The translations under genes and the position numbers were made by a program. 64,000 nucleotides of DNA. Source: DASTFY01 sp963769115. GTDB lineage: Bacteria > Actinomycetota > Acidimicrobiia > Acidimicrobiales > Ilumatobacteraceae. The stretch spans positions 124,001 through 188,000 of the forward strand of contig CAVYKN010000007.1 in assembly GCA_963769115.1 (NCBI GenBank), given 5' to 3'. Shown here one piece after another: positions 9,613 through 17,512 of this stretch; positions within the stretch are counted from its first letter, which is position 1, and each line of letters starts with the position of its first letter. Below the pieces are notes generated by a model, which worked only from the letters and a program-made list of their open reading frames with translations, did not search any database and was not told the origin of the DNA.

Positions 9613-10567
9613 TCAGCTCCGCAGGTGCTGGCCGAACCAGTCGAGCATCGCCTGGTAGGCCTGTGTCGCTGCTTCGGCGTCGTAGCGGGCGCCCGTGTCG
9701 TTGAAGAAGGCGTGGTCGACGCCCTCGAACGTCCGCAACTCGTGCGTGAGGCCGGCGGCGGTGAGCGCCTGCTCGCCGCCTCCATGGTCCCGTTGACCCG
9801 GCTGTCCTCACCGGCGTAGATGCCGAGCACCGCGGCGTTCGGGTGAGCCGGACAGGTCGGCGCCGTCCGGGAACGGGCCCGTAGAAGGGGACGGCGGCGG
9901 CCAGACGGGGCTCGCCGGCCGCCAGCAGTTGCCACGTCATGCCCCCGCCGAAGCAGAAGCCGATCGCGGCGAGCTTGGCGTCGGGCGCCCGCCGGCCGAG
10001 CTCGTCGAGGCCAGCGCGGACGTCGGCGATCAACCGCTCCGCGGGTGCGTTGCCGAGGGCGGCGGTGGCGTCACCCTCGGACGGCAGACTCGCCGTGCCG
10101 CCCTCGGCTGACAGCAGGTCGATGGCGAGCGCGGTGTAGCCATCGGCCGCCAAGCGGGGCGGGATGGAGCGGATGTGCGGGGTCAGGCCGCGGTTCTCGT
10201 GGATGACCAGCACCGCGCCCTGCGGCGAATCCGCCTCGGCCAGCACCCCGATGAGCTCGCCGTTCGGACCGCTGAACCGGATCTCCTCACCGGTCGAAGA
10301 AGCGCTGGCCGACGAGGGCGGGGACGTCGCCTGCTCGCTCCCCGCCGGCGTCGACGCAGTGGTGGTCGACGCAGCGGTTGTCGGCGTCGTGACCGCCGCG
10401 GTGGTGCTCGCGGCGTCGTCGTCATCGCCGCAGGCGGCCAGGAGTGCGACAGCGGCCGCGCCGGTCACGCCCAGCAGACCCAGGCGGCGCAGCGCCTCCC
10501 GTCGGGACAGCAGGCCGTCCTCGCAGTCGAGAGCGACCTCTTGCACGAGGTAGTCCCTGAGGGCCAT
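9613..10567 (-). CDS. Exported dienelactone hydrolase family protein, frameshifted
   Basis: Alpha/beta hydrolase of the dienelactone hydrolase family. The N-terminus has a twin-arginine-like motif (SRREALRRLGLLG) plus a lipobox (LLAAC) and a Thr/Ser-rich linker, so export and lipidation are predicted. Catalytic elements: HENRGL (conserved Glu), GFCFGGG (nucleophilic Cys), and after the frame changes YAGEDSRV (Asp) and GVDHAFF (His). The frame shifts near 9875 (after VPFYGP) and near 9770 (after NGTMEA); with both corrected the protein ends MLDWFGQHLRS at a TGA at 9613. ATG at 10567 gives MALRDYLVQE. The natural substrate is unknown; exported relatives are poorly characterised. Confidence 0.8.
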
Positions 10568-10581
10568 CGCCGAACGCTAGG

Positions 10582-11338
10582 TCACGCGTACGTGCGAACG
10601 AGCTCGAGGACCGAGTCGACATCGGGCCCGGTGCCGTGCAGGGACGTCTCGTCGGGAGCCCTCCGCCGAGCCGCCACCAGGCACAGCTCGTGCCCGGAGC
10701 CCTCGATGACGGTGACCGGCTCTTCGTCGGGCACGAGATGCCACCGCGCGCCGCTCGGGGCCAGGAGATCGAACGCCACCGGACCGCTGAGCTCCCGGCC
10801 GTCGCGAGCGAACGCGTAGGGGAGCGTGCGCCAAGCGAGGCGAGCGATGTGCTCCAAGCGGTCGCTCGGCTCCTCGGTCGCGCCGACCGCCGCGGCGACG
10901 TCGCCGGTGTGGATCCAGCACTCGGCGAGCCGCGTCGTGGCGAGCGTCCGAACCGAGAGCCGCCCCGCGACCCAGTCCACGCGCTGGTGCGGGTCTGCGG
11001 CGGCGAGCGCCTCTCGCAGTGCGGCCGAGCCGGTCCGCCATCGCGCCAGCAGCTCGTCGGGAGGGAGTCCGCGTTCACGGGCCACCATCGCGTCGGCACC
11101 GGCGTCGACATCGGCCTGCGGCGGCGAGCCCTTCGGTGAGGCGGGCGAGCTGCTCGGCGAAGCGGTCCTGCGCGCTACCGAGCGCCATCTCGTCCGTCTG
11201 CGCCAGGTGGAGCACGACGTCGGCGACGGTCCACCCCTCGCACCGCGTGGGCCGCTGCCATCCCGCGTCGTCGAGCGACGAGAGCAGCGCGTCGAGCTCC
11301 GCGTGCTGCTCGGCCAGCGCGGCGAGGTTCGCCTCCAT
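10582..11338 (-). CDS. DinB-fold mycothiol-type metal-binding protein (TIGR03083/03084 family), frameshifted
   Basis: The N-terminal half has the DinB four-helix signature GWQRPTRCEGWTVADVVLHL, whose His is a metal ligand. The second half has DWVAGRLSVRTLATTRL and then ECWIHTGDVAAAVG with a second ligand His. This pattern is seen in actinobacterial mycothiol-dependent maleylpyruvate-isomerase-like proteins of the TIGR03083/03084 groups. ATG at 11338 (MEANLAALAEQHAE) comes just after the phasin-like gene stop at 11353. One frameshift near 11107 splits the gene; joined, it is about 250 residues, normal for the family. The reaction is unknown. Confidence 0.75.
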
Positions 11339-11352
11339 CGCCCGCTCGGGGG

Positions 11353-11799
11353 TCAGCTCTTCTTCGACTTCTTCGGCTTCGGCTGTGCCTTCGATGATGA
11401 CGAGGGCGTGCGGCCGGTCATCCGCTCGACGTGGTCGAGTGCCGGTGTGATGGCCGACAGCACCTGCTCGGTCATCTCGCGATGGCGGGCCGCCAGCTCC
11501 GAGAATCGATCCGCCAGCTTGCGCTGCTCCTCCGCCCACGAGGCCACGGCGTCGATGAGCTCCTGCTGCTCCTCGAGCATGGCGCGCATCGGCGAGACCC
11601 AGAGGGTCGAGAGCTCGACGGTGCGCTCTCCCCACCGGGCCATCGGCTCGGCGAACGGCGCCGCGGCCGGTGTGCTGGTGAGGTTCTCGGCCATCGATCG
11701 GGCGGCCCCGGTGAGCTGGGCGCCGAGCTCCTGCATCCGGCGGAAGGCGTCGGCTCCACTGAACGGTGCGGCGGCGGGTTCCTTGTCACGTTCGGCCAT
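11353..11799 (-). CDS. Phasin-like granule / lipid-droplet protein
   Basis: A 148-residue, mostly helical, amphipathic protein: an N-terminal MAERDKEPAAAPFSGADAFR, a central helical body (RAMLEEQQELIDAVASWAEE), and a Lys/Ser-rich basic tail (KAQPKPKKSKKS). Size, helicity and the basic tail are like phasins and, loosely, the mycobacterial HbhA / rhodococcal MLDS lipid-droplet proteins. It lies divergent from an XRE regulator whose mycobacterial counterpart (Rv0474) sits next to hbhA. I infer association with neutral-lipid or polyester inclusions. The frame is intact. There is no enzyme motif. Confidence 0.6.
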   Translation of the reverse strand: MAERDKEPAAAPFSGADAFRRMQELGAQLTGAARSMAENLTSTPAAAPFAEPMARWGERTVELSTLWVSPMRAMLEEQQELIDAVASWAEEQRKLADRFSELAARHREMTEQVLSAITPALDHVERMTGRTPSSSSKAQPKPKKSKKS

Positions 11800-11845
11800 G
11801 TCCTGACCTTACGGCGGCGCCAGGTCGCGCCCGAACGCCCGGCGA

Positions 11846-11900
11846 TGTCACATCTCGTACGGAGGTGTCGCGAAGTGACATCCGCTGTCGCAATGCGACA
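11846..11900. promoter_or_regulatory. Three evenly spaced TGTCRC operator-like sites
   Basis: The divergent promoter region between the phasin-like gene (start 11799) and the XRE gene (start 11940) contains TGTCGCAATGCGACA at 11886-11900 (perfect palindrome apart from its centre), TGTCGCGAAGTGACA at 11866-11880 (one arm degenerate) and a third, degraded copy beginning TGTCAC at 11846. The starts are exactly 20 bases apart, placing them on the same DNA face roughly two turns apart. An 11-base inverted repeat GGAGGTGTCGC / GCGACACCTCC also spans the last two. Autoregulation by the XRE protein is inference. Confidence 0.6.
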
Positions 11901-11939
11901 CCTCCGCGCTCGGCTCACCAAGCGGTACGCTCGCCGACG

Positions 11940-12299
11940 ATGGATGCCAACCGGGAGCCGTGGGCCGATGTGGCCGAGTTGTTGCGCACGCAACGGCAGA
12001 TGGCCCGGCTGTCGTTGCGACACCTGGCCAAGATGACCCACGTCTCGGACTCCTACCTCAGCCAGGTCGAGCGGGGCCTGTACGAGCCCTCGCCCGAGGT
12101 GCTGAAGTCGATCGCCGACGCGCTCAACCTCCCGATCAGCTCGTTGTACGAACGCCTGGGCTGGCTGGACGACGAGCCCGACGGCGACCGCCCGGACACC
12201 CCGGGGGTGGAGCAGGCCATCGAGGCCGACGACAAGCTCACCGCGGCCCAGAAGCGGGCCCTGCTGGAGATGTACCGCACGCTCATCGGAGCGGCCTGA
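11940..12299 (+). CDS. XRE-family regulator resembling MLDSR / Rv0474
   Basis: A 119-residue DNA-binding protein. The helix-turn-helix covers about residues 15-70: RHLAKMTHVSDSYLSQVERG carries the recognition helix, followed by PSPEVLKSIADALNLPISSL. The short C-terminal part (VEQAIEADDKLTAAQKRALL) matches the layout of mycobacterial Rv0474 and rhodococcal MLDSR, small XRE proteins encoded beside a lipid-droplet coat gene; MLDSR is reported to control that coat gene and to link DNA with lipid droplets. Here phasin-like genes lie on both sides, and TGTCRC sites lie immediately upstream. The homology call is from pattern memory, not a search. Confidence 0.8.
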   Translation: MDANREPWADVAELLRTQRQMARLSLRHLAKMTHVSDSYLSQVERGLYEPSPEVLKSIADALNLPISSLYERLGWLDDEPDGDRPDTPGVEQAIEADDKLTAAQKRALLEMYRTLIGAA

Positions 12300-12340
12300 G
12301 GGAGCCGATCGGGCGCACGGGGAAGACAACCCAGACAAGT

Positions 12341-12372
12341 GCTTGACTTACCAAGCAGATGCGTGGCATACT
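12341..12372 (+). promoter_or_regulatory. Sigma70-type promoter with overlapping inverted repeat, upstream of second phasin-like gene
   Basis: TTGACT (12343-12348) and CATACT (12367-12372) are separated by 18 bases, giving a good housekeeping promoter 43 bases upstream of the ATG at 12415. The -35 box is embedded in TGCTTG-N6-CAAGCA, a perfect 6-base inverted repeat at 12340-12357, so a protein bound there would block RNA polymerase. The repeat differs from the TGTCRC sites in front of the regulator. Confidence 0.6.
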
Positions 12373-12414
12373 GAGCACACCCCTTCTTCCCCCTCACGGA
12401 GGTCACTCCCACCC

Positions 12415-12734
12415 ATGTCACTGCCCACCTATCCCGAACTCACCAAGTCCTTCGGCGATCAGGTCGTCGACGCCGTCAAGCAGGCCGAGGAGCGCACCGT
12501 CTCCGCCATGGCGAGCGCCAACGAGGTCGTCGAGCGCGCTGCTCCCGTCGGTCCCGGCCGTCCCGGTGCCCGAGGGCGCCTCGCCCAGCGCCGTCGTGTC
12601 CGCCAACGCGGCGCTGCTGGAGCGTGTGCTCAAGGCCCAGACCAAGTTCGCGCTCAGCGTCCTCGACAGCCTGCCGGCCTCCACCGAGGCGGAGCCCACG
12701 CCCCGGAAGGCCTCAGCGACCAAGAGCGGCCTGA
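12415..12734 (+). CDS. Second phasin-like protein, frameshifted
   Basis: Starts at ATG 12415 with a GGAGG ribosome site 12 bases upstream. It reads MSLPTYPELTKSFGDQVVDA, then a helical segment KQAEERTVSAMASANEVVER. Near 12540 the sensible reading moves to another frame: LLPSVPAVPVPEGASPSAVV, NAALLERVLKAQTKFALSVL and a Lys/Ala tail. A second frame change near the tail would give the stop at 12732-12734, which I prefer because a strong hairpin follows; without it the frame runs on past the hairpin. The opening resembles short phasin/MLDS-type proteins. Function is inferred from context and helical composition only. Confidence 0.5.
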
Positions 12735-12761
12735 GCAGGGCCCCCCAGAGCGGGCGACATC

Positions 12762-12789
12762 GCGGCGGGTCACCTCGGTGGCCCGCCGC
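12762..12789 (+). terminator. Strong GC hairpin after the second phasin-like gene
   Basis: GCGGCGGG (12762-12769) pairs perfectly with CCCGCCGC (12782-12789), and inside it CACC pairs with GGTG around a 2-base loop. No U-run follows, as is common in high-GC actinobacteria. It separates the phasin-like gene from the core MetE gene at 12861. Confidence 0.55.
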
Positions 12790-12860
12790 TGTCGCGCGAG
12801 GTGTCCACTACGGTCCGGCGGCATCGAGACGAGGACGGCCCCCGGACCGCCAGGAGCACG

Positions 12861-14039
12861 ATGACCGACCGCACCGAGCGCATCCTGACCACGCACGTCG
12901 GAAGCCTCGTCCGCCCACCCGAGTTGGTCGCCCTCCTGAAGGCGCAGGCCGTCGGCGAAGCCGACGAGCAGGAGCTGGCGGACTGCCTGCGCCGCTCGGT
13001 GGCGGACGTCGTGGCCAAGCAGGCCGAGGTGGGGATCGACATCGTCAGCGACGGCGAGTTCGGCAAGGGCATCAGCTGGTCGCGGTACATCCTCGAGCGT
13101 CTCGACGGCTTCGAGGACCGGCCGGATTCAGCCCGCCGTGACTCGGACCCCAAGCGGATGCTGGGGCCCCGCAAGGACACCGAGCAGTTCCCGGAGTTCT
13201 ACGCCGAGTACGACAAGACGCAGGGCTTCGCCGGTTCCATGCGCAACTGCTACTGCGTCGGCCCGATCAGCTACGCCGGCCAGGACGCCATCGCCCGCGA
13301 CGCCGCCAACCTCGCCGCCGCGATCGACGGTCGGCCGGTGAGCGCGTTCATGCCGGCCGTGGCGCCGGGCAGCGTCGCCTACGAGCGCAAGGACGAGTTC
13401 TACGAGAGCGAGGAGGCCTACGTCCTCGCCATCGCCGACGCGCTGCGCGACGAGTACCGGGCCATCATCGACGCCGGCTTCATCCTGCAGGTCGACGACG
13501 CGCACCTGCCGCTCATGCACGATCAGATGGTCCCGCCGGCCACCCACGAGGACTACGTCCGGTGGGCGCAGCTGCGCGTCGACGCCCTCAACCACGCGCT
13601 CGAGGGCATCCCCGAGGACCGCAGCCGCTATCACATCTGTTGGGGGAGCTTCAACTCCCCTCACATCGGCGACGTGCCGTTCAAGGACATCGCCGCGCTC
13701 GTCCTGCAGGTCCGCGTGGGCGGGTACGCCATCGAGATGGCCAACCCCCGGCACGAGCACGAGTGGCGAGTGTGGGAGGACCTCGACCTGCCCGAGGGGC
13801 GGGTGCTCATCCCCGGCGTGATCAGCCATGTCACGAACGTCGTGGAGCACCCCGAGCTCGTGAGCGAGCGGATCACGCGGCTGGCCCGCCTCGTCGGCCG
13901 CGAGAACGTGATCGGGGGGACGGACTGCGGGTTCGCGCAGGGCCCGTTCGTCCGTCGGGTCCACCCGTCGATCATGTGGGCCAAGCTCGGCGCGCTCGTG
14001 GAGGGAGCCGAACTCGCCACCCGCCAGCTCTGGGGCTGA
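12861..14039 (+). CDS. Stand-alone core MetE-like methyltransferase (cobalamin-independent methionine synthase family)
   Basis: 392 residues, ATG at 12861 after AGGAG. It corresponds to the C-terminal catalytic barrel of MetE (URO-D/CIMS family) with no N-terminal domain. The zinc site is visible: H-x-C in RYHICWGSFN, Glu in EMANPRHEHE, and Cys in GGTDCGF. The N-terminal TTHVGSLVRPPELV and VSDGEFGK are family signatures. Stand-alone core MetE proteins often do not use triglutamyl methylfolate and may take methyl groups from corrinoid proteins or other donors, so homocysteine methylation is plausible but unproven. It converges with the amidase gene, 12 bases away, opposite a second MetE-like gene. 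Confidence 0.85.
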   Translation: MTDRTERILTTHVGSLVRPPELVALLKAQAVGEADEQELADCLRRSVADVVAKQAEVGIDIVSDGEFGKGISWSRYILERLDGFEDRPDSARRDSDPKRMLGPRKDTEQFPEFYAEYDKTQGFAGSMRNCYCVGPISYAGQDAIARDAANLAAAIDGRPVSAFMPAVAPGSVAYERKDEFYESEEAYVLAIADALRDEYRAIIDAGFILQVDDAHLPLMHDQMVPPATHEDYVRWAQLRVDALNHALEGIPEDRSRYHICWGSFNSPHIGDVPFKDIAALVLQVRVGGYAIEMANPRHEHEWRVWEDLDLPEGRVLIPGVISHVTNVVEHPELVSERITRLARLVGRENVIGGTDCGFAQGPFVRRVHPSIMWAKLGALVEGAELATRQLWG

Positions 14040-14051
14040 GCAGAAGCCGGT

Positions 14052-15408
14052 TCAGGCCGTGGGGAAGGGCTCGTAGCCGGGAGCGACGGTCGGCCACGGA
14101 CGGAGTCGCTCCAGCTCGGCGGCCAGGCCGAGTGCCAGCCCGTCCTCGAACCGCGGCGCCACGACCTGCAGTCCGAAGGGCACGCCGGCCTCGTCCCGAC
14201 CGAGCGGCACGCTCACCGCCGGGTGGCCGGTGAGGTTCAGGTCGGGCGTGTTGACGGCGATGGTCGGGTCGTGGAGCTCGCCCAGCGCCGAAGGCAGCGG
14301 GCCTTCGGGAGCCCAGCTCTGGACGTTGGCCGTGGGGGTCACCAGGACGGTGCCCGCGCCGAGGACGTCGTCGAACCGAGCGGCCACGTCGTGCCGGCGG
14401 CGGGTGGCGGCCAGGTACTGCGAAAGGGTCACCGCCTCACCGAAGGTCAGCGTGAACAGACAACGAGTGCTCGAAGCTGTCCCACTGGTCGCGGGCGCCC
14501 TCCAGGCTCTGGGCCAGCTCGGCGGAGCCGATCACGAACCAGTCGACCGCGACCGAACTGTCCGACGGCGCGTCGATCCGCTCGACGGTGAACCCGTCGG
14601 CGGCGAGCGTGTCCAGCGCTTCGTCGAACGCGGCCTCGATGACCGGATCGACCGCGGCGCGCAGGCTCCGGCAGGCGACGACGCGCGCCGGGCGTGCCGG
14701 CTCGAGCGGCGCGCCGGACGGAGGGAGTGACAGCCAGTCGCCGCGGGCGGGGCCGGCCGTGACGGAGGCCTCCAGCACGACGTCGGCCACCGTGCGTCCC
14801 GTGGCGCCCTGGGTGGAGAACCCGATCCACCGGGGCAGGACGTTGCGGCCGATCGCGCCCATCGACGGCTTGTAGCCCACCAGCCCGCAGCAGCTGGCGG
14901 GGATGCGTACGGACCCGCCGCCGTCGGAGGTCGTCGCCAGCGGGACCAGCGCTGCGGCCAGCGCGGCCGCCGATCCGCCGCTGGAGCCGCCGGGCGAGCG
15001 CTCCGGGTTCCACGGGTTGCGGGTGGTGCCGAAGAGCTGGTTGGTCGTGAACGCAGCGTGACCGAACGCCGGGGTGTTGGTGCGCCCGAGCACGATGGCG
15101 CCGGCCTCCCGCAGCCGCGCCACCACCACGTCGTCGAACTCGTCGGGCGGGGCGTCGGCGAACAGCGGCGAACCCATCGTCGTCCGCATGCCGCGGCACC
15201 GGGCCATGTCCTTCACCAGCAGTGGCAGGCCGGCCAGCGGCCCCGTGCGCGGGTGCCTGGCCGCCTCCTCGCGGGCCTCGTCGGCACGGAGCGCGACGAC
15301 CGCGTTCAGCGTGTCCTGCGACGCCTCGATCCGCCGGAGCGACTCCTCGACCAGCTCCAGGGGTGTCGTCCGTCCGTCGCGGACCGCGCCCGCCAGCTCC
15401 TTCAACAT
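14052..15408 (-). CDS. Amidase signature family hydrolase, frameshifted
   Basis: Contains the Ser-cisSer-Lys machinery: LPLLVKDM (Lys, near residue 70), PGGSSGGSAAALAAAL, and TTSDGGGSVRIPAS. The C-terminal half resumes in another frame from about 14440 (GEAVTLSQYLAAT... to the stop at 14052) with GHPAVSVPLGRDEAGVPFGL, the usual amidase end. Joined, it is about 450 residues. ATG at 15408 gives MLKELAGAVRDG. It is not clearly GatA, since no gatB/gatC are nearby, so a carboxylic amide hydrolase of unknown substrate is likely. It is last in the minus-strand methyl-transfer cluster, but a hairpin at 15519-15549 may separate it. Confidence 0.82.
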
Positions 15409-15518
15409 CGCAGCGAGGGTAGCCACCGGGCTCGCTCGGGCCGGAGAACCCGGTGCGTCCGGCTTGGCCGGCGCACCGCGACGATGCTCGACGCATTGTC
15501 GAAGCGAAGCGAGTAGGA

Positions 15519-15549
15519 GCCGGCCCCTGCTGATCAATGGGGGCCCGGC
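15519..15549 (-). terminator. Hairpin after the MetE-MetF fusion gene
   Basis: GCCGG-CCCC (15519-15527) can pair with GGGG-c-CCGGC (15540-15549), nine base pairs with one bulged base and a 12-base loop. It lies 10 bases beyond the stop of the MetE-MetF gene, in the position of a terminator or attenuator before the amidase gene. Confidence 0.4.
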
Positions 15550-15558
15550 GACGCAGAC

Positions 15559-17511
15559 TCAGTCGAGGGCGATGCGCCCGTCGGCGGGCATGGCGAAGCG
15601 GCCGTCGGCGAGGGCGCGGGCCCAGGCCGCGCTGCGGGCGAAGGCGCCGAACGGGAAGAAGTGGAAGGGCGCGAAGAGGCTCCCGCCGTCCTCGGCCGCG
15701 GCGGCAGCCACGCCGGCCACGGTCGCCTCGGGGTACTGGGGCTTGGCCGATGCCAGCTTGAGCACGCTGCCCGCCCGCTTGCGCATGACGGCCAGCGACG
15801 GGCCGACGCCGCAACGCAGCCCGAACTTCACCAGCGTCGCCGCGGTGGCGGCGCCGGGCAGACCTACGTGCACGGGGAGGACGTTCCCGGCGGCACGGAT
15901 GGACCGTTCCCAGATCACGACCGGCTCGGCGGCGAAGCAGAACTGCGTGAAGAGGTGGACATCGAGGCCGGATTCGGCCGCGAACTCGTTCTTGTCGGTG
16001 ATGGCCTGGACGAGCTCGGCGTCGCCGACGTCGGGGCTTCCCTCGGGGTGGCCGGCGACGCCCACCCACGCGATCCCGTGGCGCTGCATGACGCCGGTCC
16101 GCAGCAGGTCGATCGTGGCCGGGAACGGGCCTGCGGCGTCGGCCACGGAGCCGGCGATGGCCAGGACGCGGTTCACGCCGGCCTGCTCGACGGCCGCGCC
16201 GACCACGTCCTCGATCTCCTGCTCGCTGCGGATCGCGCGCGCCGCGAGATGGGGGACGGGGATGAGTCCGGCGTCGGCGATCCTGCGCGCCGCGGCCACC
16301 GTGCCCTCGAAGCCGGCGTTGGGGAGCCACGTGATGAAGACCGGCGTGCCCTCCGGCAGCAGGTCCTCGATGGCGCCGATCGTGTCGAGCTCGCGCGGCG
16401 TGACCTCGATGCTGAACCCGCGCATCAACGTCGCGATCTGCGAGGCGATCTCGTCCCGGTCGGGCATTCGGGTCACGGCGTCAGGTCGGCTCCTGACCGC
16501 CTCCGCGCCCTCGACCATGGCGCGGAGCTTGGCTCTCGCCACGTCGGGAGGGAGGTGGCGGAGCCCGCAGTCCGGGTTCACGATGAGGTGCTCCGGCTCG
16601 ACCACGTCGAGCGCGCGCCGGATGCGCCCGGCGATCAGCGAGCTGGTCTCGATGTCCTCGGACTTCACGTCGACCACCCCGAGTCCGAGGTCGCGGTCCC
16701 AGCCGTACTTCCGGAGGAGCTGCAGGTCGTCGTAGCCCTTGCGGGCGAACTCCAGCACGAGCTGGTCCACGTTGGCTTCCATCACCGCGGGGAACAGGAA
16801 GTCGTAGTGCCCCTCCCACGACGGCCGGGCGTAGCGGTTGCCGTAGCAGACGTGCAGGGCCCACGTGACGTCCACACCCGCGGTGACGATGTTGATGGCC
16901 TCGATGGCCGTCTCCACCTCGTCCCGGTAGCCGGCCAGGAACGGCTCGTCGATCTGCAGGAGGGTGGCGCCGGCGGCCGCCAGGCGTTGCGCCTCCGCGT
17001 TGAGCACCTCGGCCAGTGCGCGCACGAGATCGGCGTTGCCCGCGTACGCGTCGTTGCGCACCCGCCGGGAGAGCGAGAACGGCCCGGTGAAGGAGAACTT
17101 GATGGGCCGGTCGGTGTGCGCCCGCGTGAACGCGAAGTCCTCCGCGAGTCCGAGCGCCACGCCGTTCCCGCTGCGCAGCGCGCGGGGGATCGCCACGTCG
17201 TAGTAGTCGTAGTAGTAGGCCTTGAGCGGGTTGAGCACCTCGACACCGGGGATGCGGGCCAGCAAGTAGTCGATGTCGTTGTCCCGGCGCAGCTCACCGT
17301 CGGAGACCACGTCGATCCCGGCCAGCTCCTGGTCCTTCAGCGCGGCCTTGATGGCCACGTCGCAGATCTCGCTCAGGTGCTGCCAGCTCAGCCGGTTCTG
17401 GTAGTAGTCGTTCTTCAGCCGCTCCAACCACTCGGGCACGGAGTACGAGCCGACGACGGTGGTCGGCAGCAACGGCGACCCGCCGGCGGCACCGACCCCG
17501 ACGACGGCCAC
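15559..17511 (-). CDS. Fusion of a core MetE-like methyltransferase and a MetF-like (methylenetetrahydrofolate reductase) domain
   Basis: 650 residues, one uninterrupted frame. Residues 1-350 form a MetE-type barrel (TTVVGSYSVPEWL, VSDGELRR, FTGPFSLS) with a full zinc site: ALHVCYGN (His, Cys), QLVLEFARKG (Glu) and IVNPDCGLRHL (Cys). Residues 355-640 look like MetF: GFSIEVTPRE, IPVPHLAARAIRS, WVGVAGHPEGSPDV, LFTQFCF and PVHVGLPG. One chain could thus reduce methylene-folate and use a methyl group. GTG at 17511 lies one base after the stop of the upstream methyltransferase (TGACGTG), so the two are translationally coupled. Natural MetE-core/MetF fusions are unusual; the methyl acceptor and donor are not known. 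Confidence 0.8.
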   Translation of the reverse strand: MAVVGVGAAGGSPLLPTTVVGSYSVPEWLERLKNDYYQNRLSWQHLSEICDVAIKAALKDQELAGIDVVSDGELRRDNDIDYLLARIPGVEVLNPLKAYYYDYYDVAIPRALRSGNGVALGLAEDFAFTRAHTDRPIKFSFTGPFSLSRRVRNDAYAGNADLVRALAEVLNAEAQRLAAAGATLLQIDEPFLAGYRDEVETAIEAINIVTAGVDVTWALHVCYGNRYARPSWEGHYDFLFPAVMEANVDQLVLEFARKGYDDLQLLRKYGWDRDLGLGVVDVKSEDIETSSLIAGRIRRALDVVEPEHLIVNPDCGLRHLPPDVARAKLRAMVEGAEAVRSRPDAVTRMPDRDEIASQIATLMRGFSIEVTPRELDTIGAIEDLLPEGTPVFITWLPNAGFEGTVAAARRIADAGLIPVPHLAARAIRSEQEIEDVVGAAVEQAGVNRVLAIAGSVADAAGPFPATIDLLRTGVMQRHGIAWVGVAGHPEGSPDVGDAELVQAITDKNEFAAESGLDVHLFTQFCFAAEPVVIWERSIRAAGNVLPVHVGLPGAATAATLVKFGLRCGVGPSLAVMRKRAGSVLKLASAKPQYPEATVAGVAAAAAEDGGSLFAPFHFFPFGAFARSAAWARALADGRFAMPADGRIALD

Positions 17512-17512
17512 G

